DNA of 64,000 bases, from assembly GCF_013364275.1 (NCBI RefSeq), contig NZ_CP054932.1:5456001-5520000 (forward strand), given 5' to 3'. Made by a program: the position numbers and the translations under genes. Numbering within the stretch: position 1 is the stretch's first letter; every line of letters begins with the position of its first letter. The notes beneath the pieces are model-generated. The model ran no database searches. It was not told the origin of the DNA and saw only the letters and a program-made list of their open reading frames with translations. Source of the DNA: Actinomadura sp. NAK00032 (GTDB lineage: Bacteria > Actinomycetota > Actinomycetes > Streptosporangiales > Streptosporangiaceae). Positions 44,500-53,696 of this stretch are shown one piece after another.

Positions 44500-45312
44500 C
44501 GGGGACGCGGCCGGACCCGGCTCGGCCGTGTCCTCGCCCTGCTCCTCGTTGCCGCGATCTTCGGGAAGGTACTGCCCGACCTCGTCGATCTGGAGGAGGT
44601 CACCGACATCCTGCGGACGCGGGTGAGCGCCCTGGATCTGATCGTGCTGTCGGCGTTCACGGCCCTGTCGGTGCTGCTGTCGGCCATCAACCTGAGCGCG
44701 GCACTGCCGGGACTGCGGCTCGGGCCCGCGTCCATCATCAACGTGGTGACCACCGCCCTGCCCGGCGGGGGCGCCGCCGGTGCCACGCTGAACGTCAGGA
44801 TGTCCCGAGACCTCGGTTTCCGGGGCGGCCCGATCGCGCTGCAGTTGCTGGTGACGGGCATCTGGAACCTCGTCGCCCGGCTGACGCTGCCGCTGCTGGC
44901 GCTCGGCATGCTCGCCATGGCATCGGACGTTCCGCCCGGTGTCCGCGGGGCGGGCGCCCTCGGGCTGTGGCTCGCCGCCGTCCTCGTCATGCTGACCGCC
45001 GTCATGCTGTGGAGCGACCGTGCGGCGTCGGCGATCGTGGCCGGGCTCTTCCGCGCCGCGCGTCCCGTCGCGCGGCTGCTACATCGCCGGATCAGCGACC
45101 ACACCGGTGACGTCGGACGGTTCCAGGGTGAGGCCCGCGAGCTGATCCGCGCCCGGTGGCCGGCGCTGACCTTGTCGGCCGTCGGCTACCACGTCTGCGT
45201 GTTCGCGGTGCTCTACGTGTCACTGCAGGTGGCCGGTGTGTCCCGGGTCGGGGTGCTGGAGGCGTTCACCGTCTACACGGTGGCCCGGCAGGTCACCGCC
45301 ATCCCTGGCCGC
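44500..45312 (+). pseudogene. UPF0104/LPG-synthase-type flippase, C-terminus lost
   Basis: Polytopic membrane protein reading GKVLPDLVDLEEVTDILRTR, LSAINLSAALPGLRLGPASI, NVVTTALPGGGAAGATLNVR and EAFTVYTVARQVTAIPG. At the point where the family motif TPGG-LG-E should follow, the sequence jumps to a PAP2 phosphatase segment. No ATG start is visible; GTG 44623 is the first plausible one but cuts into the first helix. Truncated by recombination. Confidence 0.65.
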
Positions 45313-45460
45313 CGCGTACGTGCGCCGCCCGGTCCGGTGGGCCCTGTGGGCCGTCGCCGTCGCCGTACCGCTGAGCCGCGTCTACGTGGGCGCCCACTTC
45401 CCGCTCGACGTCGTCGGCGGTGCGGCCCTCGGCTGCGGCATCGCGCTGGTCGCGGCCGAG
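45312..45460 (+). pseudogene. PAP2-type phosphatase domain fragment
   Basis: Reads RRPVRWALWAVAVAVPLSRV then YVGAHFPLDVVGGAALGCGI, the third PAP2 motif with the catalytic histidine (SRxxxGxHxPxDVxGG). It is in frame +2 relative to the preceding gene. In intact actinobacterial PAP2-kinase-UPF0104 proteins this domain is N-terminal and is followed by the kinase-like domain found at 45437-45900. Confidence 0.65.
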
Positions 45461-45640
45461 CGCCTTGACGAAGGCCCTGCGCCCGTCGGAGAAGAGGGCC
45501 GTGAAGGGGAACAGAGCCGCGCGCGTCCGCGTGCACCGGTTCGACGACAAGCTCGCTCAGGCCGCAGCGGGTGAGGCCGGCGGCGACCTGCGCGGGCGTC
45601 GGGACGTGGTCGGGCGTGCCGCGCGCGAGGTGCACGTCCC
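45437..45640 (-). pseudogene. Kinase N-lobe coding segment in inverted orientation
   Basis: The minus strand reads VHLARGTPDHVPTPAQVAAG, then CGLSELVVEPVHADARGSVP and, in the next phase, DGRRAFVKALGRDQRDA with the ATP-binding lysine. This is the linker and N-lobe that normally joins the PAP2 domain to the kinase C-lobe, yet PAP2 (left) and C-lobe (right) are on the plus strand. The sequence around GCATCGCGCTGGTCGCGGCC can encode both ends, which suggests inversion by short inverted homology. Confidence 0.5.
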
Positions 45641-47016
45641 CGCCGACCGCCCCAGAGGAAACCGTCGATACCGGCGGTCGGTCCTCGGCCGCACTTGACG
45701 ATGTCCGCCTCCGCCGCCTCTGGGGCGAGGTCACCAAGCTCCACGCGGCACGGATCGCGCACCGCGACCTGCGCCTGGCGAACGTGCTCATCGACACCGG
45801 CGGCCACCCGGTGCTCGTCGACTTCGGCTTCGCCGAAAACGCCGCCAGCGACGCCCGGCTGGCCCAGGATGTGGCCGAACTCCTCGTGTCCACGGCACTC
45901 GTGACCGACCCGCGACGGTCCGTCCAAGCCGCCGTGGACGTCCTCGGGGCATCTGCCATCGACGCCGCCGTCCCCTACCTGCAGCCCCTGGCGCTGGCAC
46001 GATCCACCCGGCTGAGGCTCCGGGACACCCCGGGACTCCTGGAAGAACTCCGCACCGCCCTGACCAGCGCGGGCGCCACCCGCGCCGCTCCTCGGCCCTT
46101 GTCGCGGATCCCGTCCCGGTCGTGGTTCCTGCTGCTGCTCGTCCTCGCCGGCTTCGTCACTTATCAGGCCCTCATCGGCATCGCGGGACCGCGCTCTCCC
46201 ATGACCGTCCTCGCGGACGCGGGCGTGCGCTGGCTCTTCGTCGGCGTGCTGCTGGTGGCGGCATCCTATGCGGCAGGCGCGCTCTCCTTGATGGGCGCCT
46301 CCACGCGCGATCTCGCTTTCGGGCCCACCTGCGTGCGGCAGGTCGCCGCGTCCTACGCGTCCCGCCAGCTCCCGACAGGCCGGGGCGGCACCGCCGTCCT
46401 GAGCGCCTACCTCCGCGACCACGGCGCGGGGCCGCACGAGGCCACCGCGACCGTCGCGCTCACCCGGTTGACGGGCGCGTTCGTCCACCTGGCCGCCCTG
46501 GCCCTCGCTTTGGCCTCCGCCGCGGCGCAGGGAGGAGAGACGCTCCGTTCGCCGGCCTGGTCCCGGCCGCTGATCCTGGTCGTCTCGGTCGTGGCCGCTC
46601 TGGGGGCGGTGCGGATGTGGCACCGGCGGGCGGAGATCGTTCTACCGATGAGAGCGGCTGCGGCGAGCCTGCCCCGGTTGTGGCGCCGGCCCCCGCACCT
46701 GATCGCGCTCCTGGCCGGCAACTGCACGGTGACCAGCTGCTCCGTGCTGGCGTTTCTGGCCGTGGGCCACGCGATGAACGTACCGATCTCCCCCGTCATC
46801 CTGGCCGCGGTCTACCTCCTGCTGGGTCCCGTGCGTCTCCTGGGTCCCCTACCCGGCGGCCTCGGAATCGTCGAGCCAGTGCTCGTCCTGGCTCTGGTCG
46901 GCCTCGGGGCGGGCCCGACAGAGGACGTGCTGACCGTGCTGACCTACTGGATCCTCAGCTTCTGGCTCCCGATCCCGCCCGCCGTCCTGGCGTTCCGTGC
47001 GGTCAGTCGCCGGTGA
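45571..47016 (+). pseudogene. Kinase C-lobe plus UPF0104 flippase-like domain
   Basis: Recognisable from about 45691: LHAARIAHRDLRLANVLIDT (catalytic loop HRD) and HPVLVDFGFAENAASDARLA (metal-binding DFG), then a membrane domain of six or more helices (WFLLLLVLAGFVTYQALIGI, ASYASRQLPTGRGGTAVLSA, RLLGPLPGGLGIVEPVLVLA). In the full family these follow PAP2 and kinase N-lobe in one protein. Here the N-terminal parts are rearranged, so only the C-terminal two thirds are continuous. The membrane part might still be expressed from GTG 45571. Confidence 0.65.
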
Positions 47017-48650
47017 GGTCCCGACGCTCGAAGAGCAGAACGCCGGCCGCGGAGAGCAGGACACCGACCACGACCATGACGGCGGCGGCGACGGGCTCGG
47101 AATGGTTCCGCCGGGACGCTTGCAATATGGTGAAAAGGAGAGATGTCCAGCACCGGGCCCGTCCAGTGCAGCGCCGGCCCGATCATCTCGACCAGGTAGG
47201 CGACGACGACCGACGCGGCCGAACCGGGGACGGTCAGCCGCGGCTCGGCCCCGAAGAGGAGCACCGCCAGCCCAGTGGCCAGGACGGCGACCGGCACGGG
47301 GTTGAGGGTGGCGGCGAGGGTGTCGGCGAACCCGATGCCGGCGCCCGTGGCGCTGGCCCCCGCCCACATCGCGGCCGCGGCGGCCAGCGCCAGCAGCAAC
47401 GCCGAACCCGAGGTCAGGACGATATGGCCGCCGAGCCACCGGCGGCGGGCGATGGGACGGGCGAGGACATGGTCCAGCCGGCCTCCGGCCTCCTCGGCAC
47501 GGGCCGCACCGATCCGCCAGCAGGCGTACAGCGCGATGAGCAGGCCGATGAGGATCCCCATGATCCCGGCGAACCCCTCGGCGACGTCCGCGGCGTCCCA
47601 CCCGATCGTCTCCAGAACCCGCTGGTAGCTCGGATCCTCGGCCATGAAGTCGAGAGCCGTGACGATCAGTGCCCCCGCCGTGAACGCGTACCCGGCGATG
47701 CCGAGCAGCCACCCGGCCAGCATCCCGCGGGTACCGCGCCAGGCGAAGGCCACCGGACCGCCGAGCCCGCGGAGCCGGGCACGGGCACGGTCCGGCTCTT
47801 TGAGCAACGCGCCGCCGGTGTCGCGCCGGGTCCGCAATGCGACGGCCACGCAGGCAAGGGCGGCGGGAGCCGCCAGCAGCACCGTGAGCGCCAACCAGCC
47901 GAGGCCGCGGTAGGCATGCAGTTCGTCAAGCCAGCCGAAGGGCGTGAACCAGCGCAACCAGCCCCGCGAGTCGGCGCTGTTGGCGGCCATCCGCACCAGG
48001 AAGGACAGCCCGAAGACGGCGGCCGAGGCGGCGGTCACGCGCCGCCGCACCTGAAAGATCTGGGCGAACAACGCCGCGACGCCCGCGAACGTCGCGGCGA
48101 AGCCGGCGAGCCCGAGGCCGAACACCGCCGAACCCGAGTTGCCCGCGCCCGTCACCGCCATCGTGACAGCGGCGGAGGCACCGGCCGCCAGAGCCGCACC
48201 TGCGATCACCGCCTCCTGCACCATGACGACACGGGCCGGACGCATCGGCCCGGCCAGGACGAGTTCGGCGCGGCCGGACTCCTCCTCGCCGCGCAGCAGG
48301 CGTCCTGCGACGAGCAGGGCCCAGATGCCGATGATCGCGGCCAGCATCCAGCCCGCGTCCCAGGCGACGAATCCGCCCGGTGTGTCGACCGCGTGCGGGA
48401 TGCCCTGCAGCATCCGCATCGCGGGATCATCCGAGAGCGCCGCCAGTTTCTGCCGCGAGGCCGCATCCGGATAGGTCTGCTCGTAAGAGAAGACCTCGAC
48501 CGCGGCATAGAAGGCGACGGCCGGCACCAGCCAGCCGACCCCGCGCCGGATCAGTCGGGCAGTCAGCAACCCGACCCGGATCGGCGCCGAGTGCGGGTGT
48601 TCCAGCGAGGGGCGGACAGCGTCCCGGCACGCGGGAATGGCTCTGCTCAT
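47003..48650 (-). CDS. ABC exporter permease, 12 helices, late frameshift
   Basis: Membrane subunit of an ABC-2-type exporter related to the actinobacterial antibiotic/lipid exporter permeases. About twelve hydrophobic segments, in two similar halves (for example WDAGWMLAAIIGIWALLVAG and GFAGIMGILIGLLIALYACW), with the EESGRAELVLAGPMRPAR and EEAGRLDHVLARPIARRRW coupling loops (EEAGGRLD in full). A one-base indel near 47,104 throws the last helix (EPVAAAVMVVVGVLLSAAGV and LLFERRDLTGD) out of frame; coordinates assume the family end. Start overlaps the ATPase stop (ATGA). Confidence 0.78.
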
Positions 48651-49534
48651 CGTTCCGCCGCCTCGTAGTAACTCAGGAAAATCTCTTCCAGGGTCGGCTC
48701 GTGGCTGCGCAGCCGGACCAGCGGCGACTCGCTCAGCCGGGACAGCACCTCCGACGGTGATCCGCTGACCGAGATCCGCACGCCGCCGTCGATGGGCTCG
48801 ACCCCGGTCACCCCGGGGGCGCCGGCGAGATCGGGGACCGGGCCGTCGATGATGGCATCCAGCACCGTCCCGCCGAGTCCGCGCAGGTCCTCCAGCGCGG
48901 CGACCTCGACCAGCCGCCCCTCCCGCAGGATCGCCACCCGGTGGCAGACGTCCTGGACCTGGTCGAGGATGTGGGAGGACAGAAAGACGGTCTGCCCGCG
49001 CCCGGCCGCCTCCCGTACCAGCACCTGGAACTCGGCCTCCATGAGCGGGTCCAGGCCGGACGTCGGCTCGTCGAGCAGCAGCACGTCCGGCCGGGTCATC
49101 AGCGCCGCGATCAGCGCGAGCTTCTGCCGGTTGCCCTTGGAGTAGGAGCGGGCCCGCTTTCCCGGGTCGAATCGCAACCGCTCGACGAGCTCGTCCCGGA
49201 ACGGCACGTCCACACGGCCGTACAGGTTCCCGAGATACGTCAGCGTCTCCATCCCGGTCAGCTGAGGCCATACCGCCACGTCCCCGGCCACGTAGCCGAC
49301 GTGCCGGTGGGCGCGCTCGACGTCCCCGACCGGCACGTCCATGAGCCACGCCCTGCCGGACGTGGGCCGGATCAGGCCGAGCAGCAACCGGATCGTCGTC
49401 GATTTCCCGGCGCCGTTCGGCCCCAGGAACCCGAAAATCTCTCCGCGCTCGACGCTCAGGTCGAGCCCGTCCACCGCGACCACCCGCCTGAAACGCTTGG
49501 TCAAACCCTCGGTCCTTATCGCCGACGCGACCAC
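48647..49534 (-). CDS. ABC transporter ATP-binding protein
   Basis: 295-residue ATPase partner of the downstream permease. Walker A GFLGPNGAGKSTTIRLLLGL, Q-loop near YVAGDVAVWPQLTGMETLTY, a signature degenerate from LSGGQ to YSKGNRQKLALIAALM, Walker B VLLLDEPTSGLDPLMEAEF, and a C-terminal DUF4162-like extension. GTG 49534 has GGAGGAGG six bases upstream. A DevR-like box lies 60-70 bases upstream, so hypoxic induction is possible. Substrate unknown. Confidence 0.88.
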   Translation of the reverse strand: MVASAIRTEGLTKRFRRVVAVDGLDLSVERGEIFGFLGPNGAGKSTTIRLLLGLIRPTSGRAWLMDVPVGDVERAHRHVGYVAGDVAVWPQLTGMETLTYLGNLYGRVDVPFRDELVERLRFDPGKRARSYSKGNRQKLALIAALMTRPDVLLLDEPTSGLDPLMEAEFQVLVREAAGRGQTVFLSSHILDQVQDVCHRVAILREGRLVEVAALEDLRGLGGTVLDAIIDGPVPDLAGAPGVTGVEPIDGGVRISVSGSPSEVLSRLSESPLVRLRSHEPTLEEIFLSYYEAAER

Positions 49535-49592
49535 GGCGCACCTCCTCCACGATCCCGCCCCCGAAGGTAGGGCTGTGATCAGGGTTCGGCAG

Positions 49593-49699
49593 CGGCCGAA
49601 GGTCCCCTCGTCCTCCGCCGTTCGGCACCTGCCGAGATTGCCGTGATCGAGTCCCGGGCGAGTGGCTTCGGGCCCTGGTGCCATCGGGACGTCCGTCCC
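49593..49699. promoter_or_regulatory. Two DevR-like boxes between ABC and STAS genes
   Basis: CGGCC-GAAG-GTCCC at 49593-49606 (eight of ten) in front of the ABC operon, and a perfect GGGAC-GTCC-GTCCC at 49686-49699, 62 bases before the STAS gene. The perfect copy is the best match in the window. Confidence 0.55.
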
Positions 49700-49760
49700 T
49701 TGCGGGGCTGCGGGCGGAAACGGAGCCTGGTGTCGCCGGCAGGTCCACGGGAGGATCGAC

Positions 49761-50141
49761 ATGGATGTGAACGCCATCTCACGGAGCGCGTCCGTGCAGC
49801 TCACGCAGTTGACCGGATACAAGCCCGGTGCGGCGCACGTGGTGGCCGCCGGCGAGGACATCGCGACCTCCGCCCACTTCGGGATCGAACTGGCCCGAAT
49901 GATCGACGGGTACGGCCCGGACGTCCTGATCGACGTGTCGGCGCTGACCTTCTGCGATGCCCGGGGACTGGCGGCGATCGTGACCGCCGACGGACTGGCG
50001 AGGCGGCGCGGCGGCACCGTCACGCTGACCGGCGTCCGACCGCAGATGGCGCGGATCCTGCGTATCACTCGACTCGACAAGAAGTTCATGCGCCCCCGCA
50101 CCGCCGGCGTCGGCTGGGATAACGCAGTCGGTTTCGTCTGA
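49761..50141 (+). CDS. STAS-domain protein (anti-sigma antagonist-like)
   Basis: 126 residues, single STAS domain: GPDVLIDVSALTFCDARGLA, where the usual phosphorylatable serine position of the SpoIIAA motif (DCSGLxFxDSSGL) reads D-A-R. GTVTLTGVRPQMARILRITR follows. The missing serine argues against classical anti-anti-sigma regulation by phosphorylation. GGGAGGA precedes ATG 49761. Confidence 0.8.
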   Translation: MDVNAISRSASVQLTQLTGYKPGAAHVVAAGEDIATSAHFGIELARMIDGYGPDVLIDVSALTFCDARGLAAIVTADGLARRRGGTVTLTGVRPQMARILRITRLDKKFMRPRTAGVGWDNAVGFV

Positions 50142-50399
50142 CGGGCGGCGAAGACTCCAGAGGGCGCACGCGAGCTGGCGGTGAGGACATGCCATGAGCA
50201 GTGCGGGTGACGCCGGCTCTACAACGCCTTCGTGCTCGGCACCGCCGTCCACAGCCGCGCCTGGCTGGCCGAGGCGACCGGCTCTTCTCCGAGGTCTCCA
50301 GGCGCGAGCACCCACCGTCGCCCACCGGGCATCGCGACCGCCTCTTCCGTCTCCGTCATGGTCCGCCCCCAGTGTTCGCCCCGACCCGGCGCGGCGGCA

Positions 50400-50413
50400 G
50401 GGACCTTCGGCCC
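50400..50413. promoter_or_regulatory. DevR-like box GGGAC-CTTC-GGCCC
   Basis: Nine of ten arm positions fit. It lies about 80 bases upstream of the wax ester synthase gene. In Mycobacterium tuberculosis the homologous tgs1 is a DosR target. Confidence 0.5.
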
Positions 50414-50493
50414 GTCGCCGGAGGACGAACGCCGGATGGGGCGGCGGTCCGCCCCGAGGTCGACTCGAAGGAGACCTCATAGGGCGGTGCACG

Positions 50494-51867
50494 ATGCAAC
50501 GGATGAACGCGCTGGACGCCGGGATGTTCTTCGCCGAGAACCACACGAGCCCGCTGCAGATCGGGACCGTGACCGTGTTCGAAAGCCCGGCGCCCGGCCA
50601 CCCCGACCTCCTGCGGCAGGTGTTCGCCCGGCTGCGGCTCGCGCCGCGCTGCCTGCAGCGGGTCCGGACCGTCCCGTTCAACCTGGCCCACCCGGTCTGG
50701 GTGGACGACCAGCGCTTCTCGGTCGGCGACCACATCCTGCACGCCACCGCGCCCGAACCCGGCGGCCCGGCCGAACTGCACGAACTCGCAGGCCGCCTCC
50801 TGGCACCGCCGCTGGACCTCACCCGATCACCATGGCAGGTATGGCTGGTCGACGGCCTCGCCGACGGCCGCTGGGCGCTGATCTGCAAGGTGCACCACTG
50901 CATGGTGGACGGGCTGGCCGGCATCGACCTGCTGGCGGTCCTCCTGGACACCGACCCTGACTGTGCGCCCGCCACCCCCCGGGCCTGGACGCCCGCGCCC
51001 GAGCCGTCCGCGGCCGCGATCCTCCGCGACGGTGTCATCGACGGGTTGAAGGGCTTCCGGCGGCAGGCGGGCCGGCTTTTCGTGCCCGTCCTGCGCGACG
51101 CGTTCACCGCCGCGGGCTCGGTGCCCGGCTACGCGACACGTTTGGCGGGGCCGGGCGCACCGGCGATCAACGGGCCGACCGGTCCCCGCCGGCGCTGGAC
51201 ACGCGTCTGCGCCGGGATGGACGAGGTCGACAAGATCCGCCGCACGTTCGGCGGGTCGGTCAACGACGTGGCCCTGGCCGCGACCGCCCGCGGTTTCCGC
51301 GACCTGCTGGAGGCGCGGGGCCTCCTTGAGGAGGCGTCGGTCGTCCGCGCCATGGTGCCGGTGTCGGTCCGGTCGGCCCACGAGCGCGGCGTCCCGTCGA
51401 ACCGGGTGTCGGCGGTGCCGGTGGACCTGCCGTGCGGGCAGGCCGACCCGCTGCGGCGCCTGCACCTCATCAGGGAGCAGATGGACGGCTTGAAGAGCCG
51501 CGACCAGGCCGCCGGCCTCGACGCCCTCGTCCAGCTCGCCGGCAACGCCCCGAGCCTGCTGGCCGCGGCGGCCCACACCGCGCTGCGTCTGCGTCAGCCG
51601 CTGATCCACACGATCGTCACCAACGTCCCGGGCCCCGCCGTCCCGCTGTACGCGATGGGCCGGCGGATGCTGGAGATCGACCCGTACATCCCGATCACCG
51701 CCGGCCTGCGCACCGCCGTCGGCATCGTCTCCTACGACGGCGCACTGTCGTTCGGACTCACCGCAGACCACGACACGGTCCCCGATCTGGACACCCTGTG
51801 CGCGGGCATCCGCGAGGGCATCGACGAACTCCTCGAAGAGGCCGCACAGGCCACGCCCACCACCTGA
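50494..51867 (+). CDS. Wax ester synthase / diacylglycerol acyltransferase (WS/DGAT)
   Basis: 457-residue membrane-associated acyltransferase that makes triacylglycerol or wax esters from acyl-CoA, a storage lipid reaction of non-growing actinobacteria. The catalytic HHxxxDG motif is KVHHCMVDGLAGID (about residue 137), followed by the family blocks GSVNDVALAATARGFRDLLE, PSNRVSAVPVDLP and IVTNVPGPAVPLYAMGRRM. Full length. ATG 50494 and 50503 are both possible. TGS1-like role in dormancy is inferred from the upstream box and neighbours. Confidence 0.92.
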   Translation: MQRMNALDAGMFFAENHTSPLQIGTVTVFESPAPGHPDLLRQVFARLRLAPRCLQRVRTVPFNLAHPVWVDDQRFSVGDHILHATAPEPGGPAELHELAGRLLAPPLDLTRSPWQVWLVDGLADGRWALICKVHHCMVDGLAGIDLLAVLLDTDPDCAPATPRAWTPAPEPSAAAILRDGVIDGLKGFRRQAGRLFVPVLRDAFTAAGSVPGYATRLAGPGAPAINGPTGPRRRWTRVCAGMDEVDKIRRTFGGSVNDVALAATARGFRDLLEARGLLEEASVVRAMVPVSVRSAHERGVPSNRVSAVPVDLPCGQADPLRRLHLIREQMDGLKSRDQAAGLDALVQLAGNAPSLLAAAAHTALRLRQPLIHTIVTNVPGPAVPLYAMGRRMLEIDPYIPITAGLRTAVGIVSYDGALSFGLTADHDTVPDLDTLCAGIREGIDELLEEAAQATPTT

Positions 51868-51885
51868 CGGCAACCCCGCCTTCGC

Positions 51886-51900
51886 AGGACCGAACGTCCC
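51886..51900. promoter_or_regulatory. DevR-like box variant AGGAC-N5-GTCCC
   Basis: AGGAC CGAAC GTCCC, about 80 bases upstream of the SQR-like gene. The spacer is five rather than four bases, so it is a weaker candidate. A second partial copy (AGGACTTTCG) starts at 51909. Confidence 0.35.
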
Positions 51901-51978
51901 TCCGGAACAGGACTTTCGCGCGTACCGTCACCGGACACCGACCGGAAGGCTGAGAATGTCAGCCCCCTTCTGGAGAAG

Positions 51979-53163
51979 GTGAGTGCGATGCGCAAGAAGG
52001 TGCTCGTCCTCGGCGGCAACTTCGGTGGCGTGACCGCCGCGCTCAGCGTCAAGCACGCCTTGGACGGCGACGTGGACGTCACGGTGGTCTCGGCGTCGGA
52101 CCGGTTCCTGTTCAAGCCCTCGCTCATCTGGGTCCCGTTCGGCAAGCGGACCGAAGACGACATCACCTTCCCGCTCGCTCCGACCTTTGAGATGCACGGC
52201 GTGGAGTTCGTCCACGCGGAGGCCAAGGCCATCGCCCCCATCGCGAAGCGGGTGGACACGACCGCGGGACCCTACGACTACCTGGTCATCGCCACCGGCT
52301 ACCGCAACGACATGGCCGTCGTGCCCGGCCTGGAGCCCGCCAACGGCGTCCACACCATCACCACGCTCCCCGACGCCGAGCGGGCCGGCGCGGCGTGGCG
52401 CCGGTTCCTGGACGGCCCCGGGCCGGTCGTCATCGGCGCCACCCAGGGGACCGGCTGCTTCGGCGCCGCCTACGAGTTCCTGTTCAACACCGCGCATCAG
52501 CTCAAGAAGGCCGGACTGAAGAAGCGGGTTCCGCTGACCTACGTGACCGCGGAACCTTTCCTCGGGCATTTCGGCATCGGAGGGCTCCCCGGCGGCGAAC
52601 GCCTCCTGCAGCTGTTCTGCAAGAAGGAGGGCATCCAGGTCATCACCGGCACGGCGCTCCGCGAAGCGTCTCCCGGCCGGCTCCTGCTGGACGACGGGGG
52701 CAAGCTCGACTTCTCCTACGCGATGATCATTCCGCCGTTCATCGGGCAGGAGGTCGTCGCCCGCACTTCCGGGCTGAGCGACGGCAACGGCTTCGTCCCG
52801 GTGCGCGACACCTACCAGTCGACCGCCCACCCCGGCATCTACGCGGTCGGCATCGCCGCCGCCGTGACCGTCCCCTGGACCACCGCGATCCCGGTCGGCG
52901 TGCCCAAGACCGGCTTCCCCACCGAGGTCCAGGCGCGCGTCGCCGCCGACAACATCGCCGCGCGCATCCGCGGCGAGGAGCAGGCACGCCACAAGGACTT
53001 CGGTGAGATCCCCGCCGTCTGCGTCATGATCCTGGCCGACCGCATGCTCCCGCCGCGCAAGGCGGGCGTGCTGGTCCCCGGTCCTCAGGCCCACGCGGCC
53101 AAGCTGGCCTTCGAGAAGTACTTCCTGTGGAAGGCCCGCAACGGCTACGTCCGCCTGCCCTGA
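51979..53163 (+). CDS. Sulfide:quinone reductase-like FAD oxidoreductase
   Basis: 394-residue flavoprotein of the SQR/type II NADH dehydrogenase superfamily, expected on the inner membrane face passing electrons to quinone. First FAD motif VLVLGGNFGGVTAALSVKHA, then DYLVIATGYRNDM, and a C-terminal TYQSTAHPGIYAVGIAAAVT flavin site. Cysteines are present in GTGCFGAAYEF, LFCKKEG and AVCVMILAD, partly matching the SQR cysteine pattern. Sulfide as donor is likely but not certain. Starts at GTG 51979 or ATG 51988. Confidence 0.82.
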   Translation: MSAMRKKVLVLGGNFGGVTAALSVKHALDGDVDVTVVSASDRFLFKPSLIWVPFGKRTEDDITFPLAPTFEMHGVEFVHAEAKAIAPIAKRVDTTAGPYDYLVIATGYRNDMAVVPGLEPANGVHTITTLPDAERAGAAWRRFLDGPGPVVIGATQGTGCFGAAYEFLFNTAHQLKKAGLKKRVPLTYVTAEPFLGHFGIGGLPGGERLLQLFCKKEGIQVITGTALREASPGRLLLDDGGKLDFSYAMIIPPFIGQEVVARTSGLSDGNGFVPVRDTYQSTAHPGIYAVGIAAAVTVPWTTAIPVGVPKTGFPTEVQARVAADNIAARIRGEEQARHKDFGEIPAVCVMILADRMLPPRKAGVLVPGPQAHAAKLAFEKYFLWKARNGYVRLP

Positions 53164-53204
53164 CCCGGCCGGCCCGGCCGGCCGCCCGAATGTGAGGAGG
53201 CGAC

Positions 53205-53693
53205 ATGACCGTCCGACACGATCGGCACCGCGCCGGGAACGCCGCCCCGGCGTCCCGCCCGACAAGGATGACCGTCCTGATCGGTAATGCCCGCGAGGTG
53301 CGCAGAGGCTATGAAGTGATCTCCCCCACCCGGCTGATGCGCACCTGGCGGCTGCTCACCGCCGTGAACGAGGAACTGCACTCCGACGGCGCCGACGACG
53401 CGGCCGCCCGCCGGGCCGCCATGGTGTTCAACGCCCTCCGGAGCGAAGTGGTCCGATCGATCTCGCCGCGGCTGGCCGCGGAGGTGCGCGAGCTGCTGCC
53501 GCCGCTCGACGAGAACTCCGGCGTCGCCGGGACACGCGCCGCGTGCTCGGGCGCGCTCAGCTGGCTCGACAGCCTGATGACCTCGATGCTCATGCAGCTC
53601 GCCGAACAGGGCGGACCCGCCGGCCGGACGAACGGGATGCCGTCCGTCGACGGGCGTCCGCCCGCGGCGGGGAGGACGCCCCGGACACCGTGA
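53205..53693 (+). CDS. Bpa/DUF2587-like protein
   Basis: 162 residues. The central part follows the pattern of the bacterial proteasome activator Bpa: SPTRLMRTWRLLTAVNEELH, RSISPRLAAEVRELLPPLDE and SGALSWLDSLMTSMLMQLAE, predicted as a helical bundle. It lacks the C-terminal GQYL-type motif that docks Bpa on the 20S proteasome and ends in a proline-rich tail. It may be a divergent paralogue with another partner. GGAGG lies seven bases before ATG 53205. Confidence 0.55.
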   Translation: MTVRHDRHRAGNAAPASRPTRMTVLIGNAREVRRGYEVISPTRLMRTWRLLTAVNEELHSDGADDAAARRAAMVFNALRSEVVRSISPRLAAEVRELLPPLDENSGVAGTRAACSGALSWLDSLMTSMLMQLAEQGGPAGRTNGMPSVDGRPPAAGRTPRTP

Positions 53694-53696
53694 TCG

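Noticed and set aside
46122..48668. A long plus-strand frame opposite the ABC permease
   Set aside because: Mostly charged low-complexity sequence; the minus strand encodes a clear twelve-helix permease.
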